From Blastococcus colisei (GTDB taxonomy: Bacteria > Actinomycetota > Actinomycetes > Mycobacteriales > Geodermatophilaceae): 64,000 nt of DNA. The notes below the pieces were generated by a model that was given only the letters and a program-made list of their open reading frames with translations, ran no database searches and was not told the origin of the DNA. Positions 10,211 through 17,685 of the stretch are shown piece after piece; positions within the stretch are counted from its first letter, which is position 1, and each line of letters begins with the position of its first letter. The stretch is from NCBI RefSeq assembly GCF_006717095.1, contig NZ_VFQE01000001.1, positions 2,170,001-2,234,000 on the forward strand. Direction: 5' to 3'. The position numbers and the translations under genes are program-made.

Positions 10211-10354
10211 TCAGCGACGGGTGGAGAGTGCGGCGATCTCGTGCGCGGACTCCACGGTGGGGGCCGACGCGCACGCGCGGGCGATGGCGCGCTCCTCGCG
10301 CAGGTGGCGCCGGGTGGCGCGGCGGCTGGCGAAGGTGGTGTGCAGGCGGGACAT
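10211..10354 (-). CDS. small basic protein of unknown function
   Basis: A 47-residue Arg/Ala-rich ORF (starting MSRLHTTFASRRATRRHLRE) predicted to be mostly helical. The ATG has a GAGAGG site 8 nt upstream, and the stop lies 60 nt before the broken methyltransferase. Similar very small basic ORFs are common in actinobacteria, without known function. It sits 17 nt downstream of the GNAT gene in the same direction, so they are probably cotranscribed. Confidence 0.5.
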   Translation of the reverse strand: MSRLHTTFASRRATRRHLREERAIARACASAPTVESAHEIAALSTRR

Positions 10355-10371
10355 GGCGGAACCTCTCGTTC

Positions 10372-10902
10372 TCAGTGGGATGCGGTCGTGAGCAGGGAGT
10401 CGGGGCGAGGAGCGGCGGATACCGGCGCGGGGTCCAGCGGGCTGGTGACGGACAGCACGTCGACGTCGGCCGTGACGATCGAGCCGGGGAGGAGTCGTCG
10501 GACCAGCCCCAGGACCGGCCGGTTGTCGGGCTGGACCGTCGCGGTGAACGTGCGGACGCCGCGGCGGGCGGCCAGGTCGGTGAGCGAGGCGAGCAACTGC
10601 CGGCCCACCCCGGCGCCCTGCCAGGCGTCCTCGACCAGGACGGCGACCTCGGCCGTTGCCGGAGCGCCGGGCGGGCGGTCGTAGCGGGCGACCCCGACCA
10701 CCTCGCCGCCGACCACGGCGACGACGGCCTCGCGCAGGTCGTGGTCGACGGTCACCAGCCGGCGGACGGTCTCCTCGGGGAGCCGGTGCACCGGGGCGTG
10801 GAAGCGGCGGTAGACGGTCTCGGGGGAGAGGCGCGGCCACAGCCGGCAGAAGAGCGCCGCGTCGTCGGGCCGCACCGGCCTCGTCGTCACCGTGATGTCC
10901 AT
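10372..10902 (-). CDS. GNAT family N-acetyltransferase
   Basis: A 176-residue GNAT protein. The acetyl-CoA site is visible in AEVAVLVEDAWQGAGVGRQLLASL (beta-4 then the Q/RxxGxG/A loop), preceded by VVGVARYD and followed by FTATVQPDNRPVLGL. ATG 10902 has a strong AGGAGG site; the longer GTG/ATG upstream adds MRTQEAG. It diverges from an HxlR regulator with two inverted repeats between them, so the regulator probably controls both. The acceptor is unknown. Confidence 0.82.
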   Translation of the reverse strand: MDITVTTRPVRPDDAALFCRLWPRLSPETVYRRFHAPVHRLPEETVRRLVTVDHDLREAVVAVVGGEVVGVARYDRPPGAPATAEVAVLVEDAWQGAGVGRQLLASLTDLAARRGVRTFTATVQPDNRPVLGLVRRLLPGSIVTADVDVLSVTSPLDPAPVSAAPRPDSLLTTASH

Positions 10903-10915
10903 CCCGGCCTCCTGG

Positions 10916-10964
10916 GTTCGCAAGACGAACTGTGCTCCGCCTTTCGCGGTTCGTCAAGTGAACC
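10916..10964. promoter_or_regulatory. two inverted repeats between the GNAT and HxlR genes
   Basis: GTTCG-CAAGA-CGAAC (10916-10930) is a perfect 5-5-5 inverted repeat, and GGTTC-N7-GAACC lies at 10948-10964. Both are in the 83-bp divergent gap, and the second overlaps the expected -35 region of the HxlR gene. They are candidate operators for HxlR autoregulation. Confidence 0.5.
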
Positions 10965-10973
10965 CAGCCCGGT

Positions 10974-10979
10974 TAGACT
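10974..10979 (+). promoter_or_regulatory. -10 element of a leaderless HxlR transcript
   Basis: TAGACT ends 6 nt before the GTG start at 10986. This is the typical actinobacterial spacing for transcription beginning at the start codon, and no ribosome site is present. Confidence 0.55.
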
Positions 10980-10985
10980 GCTGGT

Positions 10986-11453
10986 GTGAGCGACGCCTCG
11001 TTGGACCGGTCCCGATGCTCGGTGGCCGGCACCCTGGCCGTGGTCGGGGAGAAGTGGAGCCTGCTCGTGCTGCGGGAGGCCTTTCTCGGCGTCCGCCGGT
11101 TCGCCGACTTCCAGCGCAACCTCGGCGCCCCCAAGGCCGTGCTGACCGACCGGCTGGCCACCCTGGTGGAGCAGGGCGTGCTGCGGCGGGTGCCCTACCA
11201 GGCCGACGGCGAGCGGCAGCGCCACGAGTACCGGCTGACGGCCAGGGGGATCGACCTCTATCCGACCCTGGTGGCCCTCATGCAATGGGGCGACAAGTAC
11301 CTGGCCGACGACGGCGTCGCGCCGCTGCAGCTGGAGCACCGGGACTGCGGGGCGCCGGTGCACCTCGGCATCGTCTGCGCGGACGGCCACGAGCTGTCCG
11401 GTGCTCGTGAGGTCCGGGCGATCGCGCGGTCGACCGCCGTCAGCTCAGGGTGA
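10986..11453 (+). CDS. HxlR family transcriptional regulator
   Basis: A 155-residue winged-helix protein of the HxlR type. It has the diagnostic N-terminal Cys (SRCSVAGTLAVVGEKWSLLVLRE core), an FADFQRNLGAPKAVLTDRL recognition region's core, and a C-terminal half with Cys residues (HRDCGAPV, GIVCADG) that could sense redox or electrophiles. The GTG start is leaderless. Its stop codon TGA coincides with the first three bases of the MITE-like element that follows. Confidence 0.88.
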   Translation: MSDASLDRSRCSVAGTLAVVGEKWSLLVLREAFLGVRRFADFQRNLGAPKAVLTDRLATLVEQGVLRRVPYQADGERQRHEYRLTARGIDLYPTLVALMQWGDKYLADDGVAPLQLEHRDCGAPVHLGIVCADGHELSGAREVRAIARSTAVSSG

Positions 11454-11769
11454 GTTCGGCAGCAGGGTGACCTCGGGGTGGGAAATGCCCCTCGAGTCCC
11501 GCGGATCCCGGTCGCGTTGGAGTCTCGCGGTGTTCTCCACGCTCGTGCGGTCCCGCGCCCCTTCGGGGGTGCTCGTGAAGAGCAGGTCGAGCCGCTCCAG
11601 CGGACGTTGAGCCATGTCAGGGTGCGGCTCAACGTCCGCTGGAGCGGCTCAACATGCATGCCAACAGGGCGCTGCGGGACTCGGCACGGTGATCTCGGCC
11701 CCGGAAGCGGCGGCATGTCATGACGGGCGGGGACCCTCCCACCCGGAAGTCACCTTGCTGCCGTACTCA
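11451..11769. mobile_element. MITE-like element, 319 bp, with terminal inverted repeats and 8-bp target duplication
   Basis: The first 32 bp (11451-11482) and the last 32 bp (11738-11769) are inverted copies of each other, 28 of 32 matching. The tips are TGAG...CTCA. GCTCAGGG directly flanks the element on both sides (11443-11450 and 11770-11777), as an 8-bp target-site duplication would. The interior encodes no transposase, contains a 25-bp perfect hairpin and shows no plausible gene on either strand. It is inserted exactly where the convergent HxlR and murD2 genes end: its first three bases supply the HxlR stop and its last three supply the murD2 stop. The parent transposase is not in the window. 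Confidence 0.72.
11589..11650. repeat. 25-bp perfect inverted repeat inside the element
   Basis: The arms at 11589-11613 and 11626-11650 are exact reverse complements separated by a 12-nt loop. The arms begin GAGCCGCTCCAGCGGACG. In RNA this would be a very strong hairpin able to terminate transcription from both flanking convergent genes. Confidence 0.85.
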
Positions 11770-13065
11770 GCTCAGGGTGAGGGACTCCACCGTGCGCACG
11801 AAGTCGGCGGCCCGCTCCTCGTAGTTGCGGTACCGGCCGAAGCTCGGCGCGGCGGGGGATAGCAGCACCACGCCGTCCGGACGCGCCCACTCGAAGCCGG
11901 CCCGCACTCCTTCCGGCAGGTCCGCCACCTCGCGGACCTCGACGTCCGGTGCGCCGGTGCGCAGCGCCGCGGCGATCCGCGGTCCGCTGTCGGGCAGGCA
12001 GATCGCCAGCAGGCCGGCCCGGCCGGTGAGGCCGTCCGCCAGCGGCGCGTAGTCGATGCCGCGGTCGTGGCCCCCGACGAGCAGGGCGACCCGCCGCCCG
12101 CGGAAGGCGTCCACGGCGGCGAGGGTGGGCAGGACGTTGGTCGAGAGGCTGTCGTCCACGAACTCCACGCCGTCCACCCGGCCGACCGGGCGCAGCCGGC
12201 TGCCGAGACCCGCGAAGTCGCGCGCCGCGGCCGCGATCCGCGCGTCGTCGTCGGCGCCCGGCACGCCGAGCGCGACCAGGCCGGCGCGGGCGACCAGTGC
12301 GTTGCGCACGTTGTGCTCGCCGAGCAGGCCCAGGCCCGTGGTCCAGCCCGGGTCGTCGCCGGCGGAGATCCACTGCACGGTCGGGCCCAGCAGGTCGGCG
12401 TGCTCGCGGAGCAGCGGGCTGTCGCCGTCGGCGACCACCTGCCGCACCCCGGGGCGCCGGCACAGCGAGAGCTTGTCGCCGAAGTAGTTCTGGATGCCTC
12501 CGTGCCAGTCCAGGTGGTCCTGGCTCAGCGAGGTCACCGCGACGACGGCGGGGCCGAGCGCCACGTCGGTGGCCTGGTAGCTGGACGTCTCCACCACCCA
12601 CCAGTCGACGTCCTGCGGCGCCTCGGGATCCCACGGCGCGGTGCCGAAGTTGCCGCCCAGCAGCACCCGCTGGCCCAGCCCCGTGGCGAGGTGGCCGGCG
12701 ATGGCGGTGGTGGTGCTCTTCCCCTTGGTCCCGGTGATGCAGAGGACCCGGTCGCGGTCGGCCTCGGCCAGCCACAGCCCCAGCCCGCCGACCACGGGCG
12801 TCCCGCCCTCCTCCAGCGCCTGGAGGTCCTCCCGCAGCCGGGAGATGCCCGGCGACTTCACGACGACGTCGCAGCCGGCGAGAGCCTCGAGCCCGCCGGC
12901 CTCGGTACCGACGACGTCGTCCCCGGCGGGTGCGTCGTCGACCATGACCTGGGGAGCGACGCCGAGCGCGGCCAGCTTGCGCAGGTTCGCGCGGCCCTCG
13001 ACCCCGAGCCCCCAGACGCCGACCCTGCGGTCGCGCAGGTCAGACCAGGAGATCGTCGGCGGCAT
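11767..13065 (-). CDS. murD2: UDP-N-acetylmuramoyl-L-alanine--L-glutamate ligase (MurD2)
   Basis: A 432-residue Mur ligase. The N-terminal Rossmann segment has VGVWGLGVEGRANLRKL, the ATP loop is TGTKGKST (residues 111-118), and the central and C-terminal ligase domains carry WWVVETSSYQ, SLSQDHLDWHGG, LLGEHNVRNALVA and LSPAAPSFGRYRNYEERA. It resembles MurD, but its partner is MurL, encoded immediately upstream with a 26-bp overlap. In Xanthomonas, MurD2 attaches L-glutamate to UDP-MurNAc-L-Ala and MurL then epimerises that residue to D-glutamate. The L-Glu specificity here is inferred from this pairing. Confidence 0.85.
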   Translation of the reverse strand: MPPTISWSDLRDRRVGVWGLGVEGRANLRKLAALGVAPQVMVDDAPAGDDVVGTEAGGLEALAGCDVVVKSPGISRLREDLQALEEGGTPVVGGLGLWLAEADRDRVLCITGTKGKSTTTAIAGHLATGLGQRVLLGGNFGTAPWDPEAPQDVDWWVVETSSYQATDVALGPAVVAVTSLSQDHLDWHGGIQNYFGDKLSLCRRPGVRQVVADGDSPLLREHADLLGPTVQWISAGDDPGWTTGLGLLGEHNVRNALVARAGLVALGVPGADDDARIAAAARDFAGLGSRLRPVGRVDGVEFVDDSLSTNVLPTLAAVDAFRGRRVALLVGGHDRGIDYAPLADGLTGRAGLLAICLPDSGPRIAAALRTGAPDVEVREVADLPEGVRAGFEWARPDGVVLLSPAAPSFGRYRNYEERAADFVRTVESLTLS

Positions 13066-14359
13066 ACGGGGCTTCGATGAAGTGCTCGCCCATCGGGGCG
13101 AAGTACCGGTTCGTCGGGCCGGGCGCGGCCGGCTGCTCCGCGCGCAGCTGCGCGAGGACGGGGTTGCCGGCGCGGTCGGGCCGGGCGGCGGCCAGTTCTA
13201 GGGCCACGCGGCACTCCCCGACGTCGCCGACGCACTCGAACGGCTTGGTGGCGGCGGTGTCGCCGAGCAGCCCGCGGAAGCGGGGGAGCATCTCGGTGCG
13301 GTCCAGCGGCTCGCGGCCGCCGAAGACGGCGCGCAGCTGCTCGGCGGGCAGGAACGGCGCCAGGATCAGGTCGATGAACGCGCACTTGTCGCACTCGCCG
13401 CACCAGGCCGAGGCGCGCTTGGCCGGGTCGACGTGGAAGGCGCGGTTGCAGCTGCGGAAGACCGGGTGGTACTCGGGGAGCCCGGCGAACCGCTCGGCGA
13501 CCCACAGCTCCGAGTAGGGCCGAAGGGCGGAGAAGTAGCGGAATCCGGGCAGCACGGAGTCCAGCAGCCCGCGGAAGGCCGCCTCGAAGTCCAGGGACTT
13601 CGAGTACTGGTGGTTGATGCCGCGGCCGTCCACCTCGATCGTCGGCGCCGACGCGGACCACTCGTTGCTCATGATCACCGCGCTGCGGTAGTCGAGCACG
13701 GCGGCGACCACGGCGATCGCCGAGAGCACCCCGGTGACCGGCACGTGCCCGTTGAGGAAGCCGAGTTCCCGGCTCCGCAGCACCTGCGGGTCGAGCGTGC
13801 GACTCGCACGGACGATGGGCAGCCCGGTGACGGCCGCGGCGTCCTCGATCGGGTCGAAGCGGCCCACGATGAACAGGCTGCTGTCGGGGAACTGCTGCCT
13901 GGTCTCTTCCACGACGACGACGGAGTCGATGCCGCCGCCGAAGGGGATCAGCGGCCGCTCCTCGGGCAGCCGCCACGGCACCGGCTCGGCCAGGTCGGTG
14001 CGGCCACCGACGATCTGCAGGTCGTCGATCGGGAGGTCGTTGACGTAGCTGAACTCGCCGAGGCCCTGGAGATAGAACTCGCGCAGGAAGGCGATTTCGT
14101 CCTTCGTGACGGGGGTGTCGCCGAGGTCGATCACCGGCGGCGCGGCGGTCTTGTAGTAGGAGATGCCGCTCAGCAGGAAGAGGATGCGGGCCGCGGCGGC
14201 GACGCCCGGTGAGTCCCAGTCGAGCTCGGCGGGCAGCTGGACGACCTCCTGGAAGGACCGGCCGTCGAGGGAGTACCGCGAGGTGATCTCGCCGGTGGCG
14301 GGGGAGATGTCCACGCCCTCGTAGGTGAACGTCCCGCCACGGCGGTCATCGCGCTTCAT
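13040..14359 (-). CDS. murL: UDP-N-acetyl-muramoyl-L-alanyl-L-glutamate epimerase (MurL)
   Basis: A 439-residue protein with an ATP-pyrophosphatase-like loop PFGGGIDSVVV (GGGIDS at residues 141-146) and a downstream CxxC pair (AWCGECDKCAF). Other conserved blocks are MSNEWSASAP, FRYFSALRPYSELWVAERFA's core and FRSCNRAFHVDP. The family inverts the terminal L-glutamate of UDP-MurNAc-L-Ala-L-Glu in an ATP-dependent reaction, so it makes a D-Glu-containing peptidoglycan precursor without glutamate racemase. ATG 14359 begins the conserved region. It is the first gene of the pair and overlaps murD2 by 26 bp, so both are expected together. Confidence 0.87.
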   Translation of the reverse strand: MKRDDRRGGTFTYEGVDISPATGEITSRYSLDGRSFQEVVQLPAELDWDSPGVAAAARILFLLSGISYYKTAAPPVIDLGDTPVTKDEIAFLREFYLQGLGEFSYVNDLPIDDLQIVGGRTDLAEPVPWRLPEERPLIPFGGGIDSVVVVEETRQQFPDSSLFIVGRFDPIEDAAAVTGLPIVRASRTLDPQVLRSRELGFLNGHVPVTGVLSAIAVVAAVLDYRSAVIMSNEWSASAPTIEVDGRGINHQYSKSLDFEAAFRGLLDSVLPGFRYFSALRPYSELWVAERFAGLPEYHPVFRSCNRAFHVDPAKRASAWCGECDKCAFIDLILAPFLPAEQLRAVFGGREPLDRTEMLPRFRGLLGDTAATKPFECVGDVGECRVALELAAARPDRAGNPVLAQLRAEQPAAPGPTNRYFAPMGEHFIEAPYAADDLLV

Positions 14360-14420
14360 CGCCGTCGAGCCTACCCGCCGGCCGCCATCGCTCCGGCGCT
14401 CCGAGCCGACGCGGTGCACG

Positions 14421-14867
14421 TCACGGCCGCCCCTGGCGGGCGCGGTAGCGAGCGGCCCGGCGGGCGGAGGCCGCGCGCCGGCGTTCGCTCTCCCGGGCCT
14501 CGCGTTCCTGTGCCGCCCGGTTCCGCGCGGCCGTGGCCGTGCCGGCGGGGTAGCCGGCGCGCTTCACCCGGTTCTCGGTCGTCTCGGGCATGTAGGCCAG
14601 GGAGAAGAAGAGCCCGAGGAGGACGCCGCCGAGCGCCGCCATCCCACGGATCCAGAACTCGCCCGGGACGAGCACCAGCACCAGCGCGATCGGCAGGGCC
14701 AGCTGGGCCATCGAGCGCGCGACGTGGCGCAGAGCCCAGGTGCGGGTCGTCGTGTCGTGCAGGACCCAGGGGCTGAAGCGGGCAGGAAGTGCTCCACCCA
14801 TGGCGTACCAGAACCACCGGAGCGGACCGGGACGCACGACTTGCTGCGCCGGGGCCGAGGTGGCCAT
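14421..14867 (-). CDS. DUF5313 membrane protein
   Basis: A 148-residue protein with the DUF5313 signature RPGPLRWFWYAMGGALP's core, WVLHDTTTRTWALRH, two transmembrane helices (about residues 54-71 and 76-93) and a long Arg/Ala/Glu-rich cytoplasmic tail (about 105-148) likely to be helical. Function unknown; the family is limited to actinobacteria. The ATG shares one base with the stop codon of the MarR gene (TGATG), indicating translational coupling. Confidence 0.75.
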   Translation of the reverse strand: MATSAPAQQVVRPGPLRWFWYAMGGALPARFSPWVLHDTTTRTWALRHVARSMAQLALPIALVLVLVPGEFWIRGMAALGGVLLGLFFSLAYMPETTENRVKRAGYPAGTATAARNRAAQEREARESERRRAASARRAARYRARQGRP

Positions 14868-15346
14868 CAGCTCGCCGTCCGGGAGACGGCGGGCTGCTCC
14901 AGCGACCGTTGCGAGGCGGCGATGACCCGGGTGAGCGCGCCGTGCAGGGCGGTCAGCTCGCCGACGTCCATGCCCAGGCGGTCGACGATGCCGGCCGGGA
15001 TGCGCTCGGCCTGGTCGCGCAGGGCCCGGCCGGCGTCGGTGAGGGCGATGGCCAGCGAGCGCTCGTCGCGCGGATCCCGGTCACGGCGCACGAGGCCGCC
15101 GGTCTCCAGCCGCTTGACCAGCGGGGACAGCGTGCCGGGATCGAGCTGCAGCAGGCCGCTGAGCCGCTTGACCGACAGCGGGCCGTGCTGCCAGAGCGCC
15201 AGCATGACCAGGTACTGGGGATGGGTGAGGCCCATCGGCTCGAGGAACGGCCGGTAGACGGCGACCACGTTGCGCGCGGCGACCGAGAGCGCGTAGCAGA
15301 CCTGGTGCTCGAGGGCGAGGGGATCGGGGAGTGGCTGGGGCGGCAC
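14867..15346 (-). CDS. MarR family regulator, OhrR-like
   Basis: A 159-residue winged-helix regulator. The N-terminal helix carries a Cys in HQVCYALSVAARN at the position of the peroxide-sensing Cys of OhrR. The recognition region includes LDPGTLSPLVKRLE and the wing DRDPRDERSL. OhrR proteins repress an organic hydroperoxide reductase and are inactivated by Cys oxidation. No ohr gene is adjacent; the only downstream partner is DUF5313. The GTG start lies just after a TAGCCT -10 element, suggesting leaderless transcription. Confidence 0.82.
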   Translation of the reverse strand: MPPQPLPDPLALEHQVCYALSVAARNVVAVYRPFLEPMGLTHPQYLVMLALWQHGPLSVKRLSGLLQLDPGTLSPLVKRLETGGLVRRDRDPRDERSLAIALTDAGRALRDQAERIPAGIVDRLGMDVGELTALHGALTRVIAASQRSLEQPAVSRTAS

Positions 15347-15357
15347 ACGGTTAGGCT

Positions 15358-15370
15358 ACCAATCATTGGT
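15358..15370. promoter_or_regulatory. ACCAAT-C-ATTGGT palindrome upstream of the MarR gene
   Basis: A perfect 6-1-6 palindrome 12 bp upstream of the MarR GTG, directly behind the TAGCCT -10 hexamer on the minus strand. Its position inside the promoter suits autorepression. Confidence 0.55.
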
Positions 15371-15416
15371 GCCCCAACGGTTGTGCGGTCCACCACGCCG
15401 GAGGGGCGAGGCTCCG

Positions 15417-15887
15417 TCAACGGCCGAGCTGCGTCCGGAGAGCCGCGACGACCATGCGGTGGTCCTCCACCTGGGGAAGGCCGGACACGACGACGACGCC
15501 GATCGGACCGACGTCGCGCACGAGGATCGGGAAGGCACCGCCGTGGGCCGCGTAGCGGGCAGGGTCCAGGCCGAACTCCGCCTCGAACGTGGTCCCGCGC
15601 TCGATGCTGGCCTGTCGCACGTAGAGGCTGCTGTGTCCGAAGCGGGTCACGACGCGGGTCTTGCGCCGGATCCAGGAGTCGTTGTCCGGCGTCGCGCCGG
15701 CCAGGGCCGCGTGGAAGAGCTGGTGCCGGTTGCGGGTGAGGTCGACGGCGATGGGCAGTTCCTTCTCGCGCCCGCCGGCGACCAGGGCGGATCCGAGCTC
15801 CCAGGCGTCGTCCGCGGTGAACCGGGTGAACTGGAGGTCCTCCTCCTCGGCGGCGAGCTCGGCCAGGGACGGTGCGGCGTCGGTCAT
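15417..15887 (-). CDS. UPF0303 / heme-degrading-domain protein
   Basis: A 156-residue GlcG/HbpS-like fold protein. Characteristic blocks are FTADDAWELGSALV, LPIAVDLTRNRHQLFHAAL, DNDSWIRRKTRVV, HSSLYV, and GGAFPILVRDVGPIGVVVVSGL's core ending in QVEDHRMVVAAL. Database naming as heme-degrading rests on fold similarity; the enzymatic activity of this family is not established. It has its own promoter region facing the GGDEF gene and is not clearly in an operon. Confidence 0.75.
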   Translation of the reverse strand: MTDAAPSLAELAAEEEDLQFTRFTADDAWELGSALVAGGREKELPIAVDLTRNRHQLFHAALAGATPDNDSWIRRKTRVVTRFGHSSLYVRQASIERGTTFEAEFGLDPARYAAHGGAFPILVRDVGPIGVVVVSGLPQVEDHRMVVAALRTQLGR

Positions 15888-16093
15888 GCCGCCTTCCTAC
15901 CGCCCCACGGGTGGCGGCTGTACCGGCAGTGCGGACGCTCGTCCGCGCGGCCCGCAGCTGACCGCCGCCTGGCCGCGAGCCGCTCGCGTCGGCACGTGCC
16001 CTCCGATACCGCACCGTCCAGGAACCAGTAGTCTCCGCTCGCTCGAACGGTCCGCTCGCTGCGGAGCGGGCGGCGGAGAGGAGTGGCGGGCTG

Positions 16094-17584
16094 GTGCACG
16101 CACGGTCGCGCGCGTTCCTCTGCCTCCTCGTCCTGCTCGCGACGGCCACTCTCGGCATCGGCGTGTGGCGCGCGCTCCCGGCGATGCAGGCTGCCGCGTC
16201 GGACGTCGCGGTGGTCACCGCCGCCGTCGCCCTCCTGCTGTTCTCACCGGTGACCGTCGGCCGTCGCGCCCGCGCGGCCTACATGACCTTCGGCGAGACG
16301 GCCGGGGTGCTCGCCTTCGCCGTCCTCCCGCCGGCTGCCGCGGCGCTGGCCTGCAGCGCGGCGGCCCTCGGCCTGGTCCTCACCCTGCGCACCAGTGCGA
16401 CGAACCGGCTGTTCAACGCCGCCTCGTCCGTCACGGCGGCCGCCGCGGGTGGGCTGACCGCCGCGGCGCTGCAGGCCAGCGGAACCGGCGTGCTGACCGC
16501 CGCAGCCGTGGCCGCGCTCGTGTTCGGTGCGGTGAGCCACGTCCTCGTCGTGACATTCCTGAGCATCGAGCGGGGTCGGCTCGTCCCGAACTTCGGCGCG
16601 GGGCTCCGTCAGCTCGCTGCCGTGGAGACGGCCGGCACGGTGCTGGGCCTCGCGGTCGCGCCGCTGCTGATGCCGAACCCGACCGAGGGGTGGCGGCTCC
16701 TGCCGCTGCTGCTCGTGCTGGCCGTGCTCAGCAGGCGACAGGCGCAGCTGGCCGCCGAGCGCGATCTCCTCGACGACCTGGCAGTGGCCACGCAGGACAT
16801 GCATCTCTCCCTCCGCCACGACGAGGTGGTCGATGCCCTGCACGCCCATGCCGCACGGCTGCTGCCGCGCAGCGGGGTCACGATCCGGGGGGAGCCCCCG
16901 GGTCCGGATCAGGTGGGGGTGCCGGTCGGCGACGGAGCGTCGTGGCTCGTCGCCCGGAGCGGGGTCGCGCAGGTCGGCGTCCCGACCGAGGAGCGCGTCC
17001 TCTCGGGTCTGGCCACCGCGGCCCGTCACGCGCTGGAGAACGCCCGGTTGCACCGGCGGGTCGAGGAGCAGGCACGGACCGACGCCCTGACCGGCCTGCC
17101 CAACCGCGGTGCCCTGGTGCTCCATCTCGACCGGGAACTCGCGCGGGCCGGCCGGCACGGCGGCCACGTCGGTCTGGTCTTCCTCGACCTCGACGGGTTC
17201 AAGGCCGTCAACGACGAGCAGGGCCACGAGGCGGGCGACGCCCTGCTGGTCGAACTCGCCGGGCACCTCCGGACGGCCACGCGGACCGAGGATTTCGTCG
17301 CCCGGCTCGCGGGTGATGAGTTCTGCATCGTCCTGACCGGCGTGTCCGGCCAACCGGAGTGCGTGCGCGTGGCCGAGGAACTGCGCGCCGCCGTGGAGCA
17401 GGGCATGGGCACTGCCGGCGTCGGAGTCAGCATGGGGGTGGCACTCGGCCCCGAGGACGGCGCGGACCCGGCCGCCCTGCTGCACGCGGCCGACCTCCGC
17501 ATGTACGCCGACAAGGCGGTGCGCTCCCGCCGACGCACCGGGCCGCGGTCCTCCCGGACGGAGACGGACTCCCTGCGCGGCTGA
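16094..17584 (+). CDS. membrane-bound diguanylate cyclase (GGDEF)
   Basis: A 496-residue protein. Residues 1-215 hold about seven transmembrane helices, 220-325 a degenerate GAF-like linker, and 326-490 a GGDEF domain with DALTGLPNRGAL, DLDGFKAVNDEQGHEAGD and the signature RLAGDEF (AGDEF at 406-410). AGDEF variants are often active. The inhibitory I-site RTED (397-400) is present at the right 5-residue spacing, so product inhibition by cyclic di-GMP is expected. It should make c-di-GMP from two GTP in response to a membrane signal. No EAL domain or effector is nearby. Confidence 0.9.
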   Translation: MHARSRAFLCLLVLLATATLGIGVWRALPAMQAAASDVAVVTAAVALLLFSPVTVGRRARAAYMTFGETAGVLAFAVLPPAAAALACSAAALGLVLTLRTSATNRLFNAASSVTAAAAGGLTAAALQASGTGVLTAAAVAALVFGAVSHVLVVTFLSIERGRLVPNFGAGLRQLAAVETAGTVLGLAVAPLLMPNPTEGWRLLPLLLVLAVLSRRQAQLAAERDLLDDLAVATQDMHLSLRHDEVVDALHAHAARLLPRSGVTIRGEPPGPDQVGVPVGDGASWLVARSGVAQVGVPTEERVLSGLATAARHALENARLHRRVEEQARTDALTGLPNRGALVLHLDRELARAGRHGGHVGLVFLDLDGFKAVNDEQGHEAGDALLVELAGHLRTATRTEDFVARLAGDEFCIVLTGVSGQPECVRVAEELRAAVEQGMGTAGVGVSMGVALGPEDGADPAALLHAADLRMYADKAVRSRRRTGPRSSRTETDSLRG

Positions 17585-17685
17585 CGCGCTCGCACGGGGA
17601 CCGGCGTATCTCCGTCGGCTTCCGCGTCTCTTCTTCCCGACGGCCGCGCGACGGGTGCGGCCTCCCGGAACGAGAGGAGATGACC

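Noticed and set aside
11258-11716. Minus ORF crossing the MITE-like element and the HxlR gene
   Set aside because: It runs antisense through the HxlR gene and the perfect hairpin, with no ribosome site and no family resemblance.
11440-11781. A 15-bp target duplication instead of 8 bp
   Set aside because: The 15-bp match arises because the element tips (TGAG, CTCA) resemble the flanks; the inverted repeats define the ends so that 8 bp remain outside.
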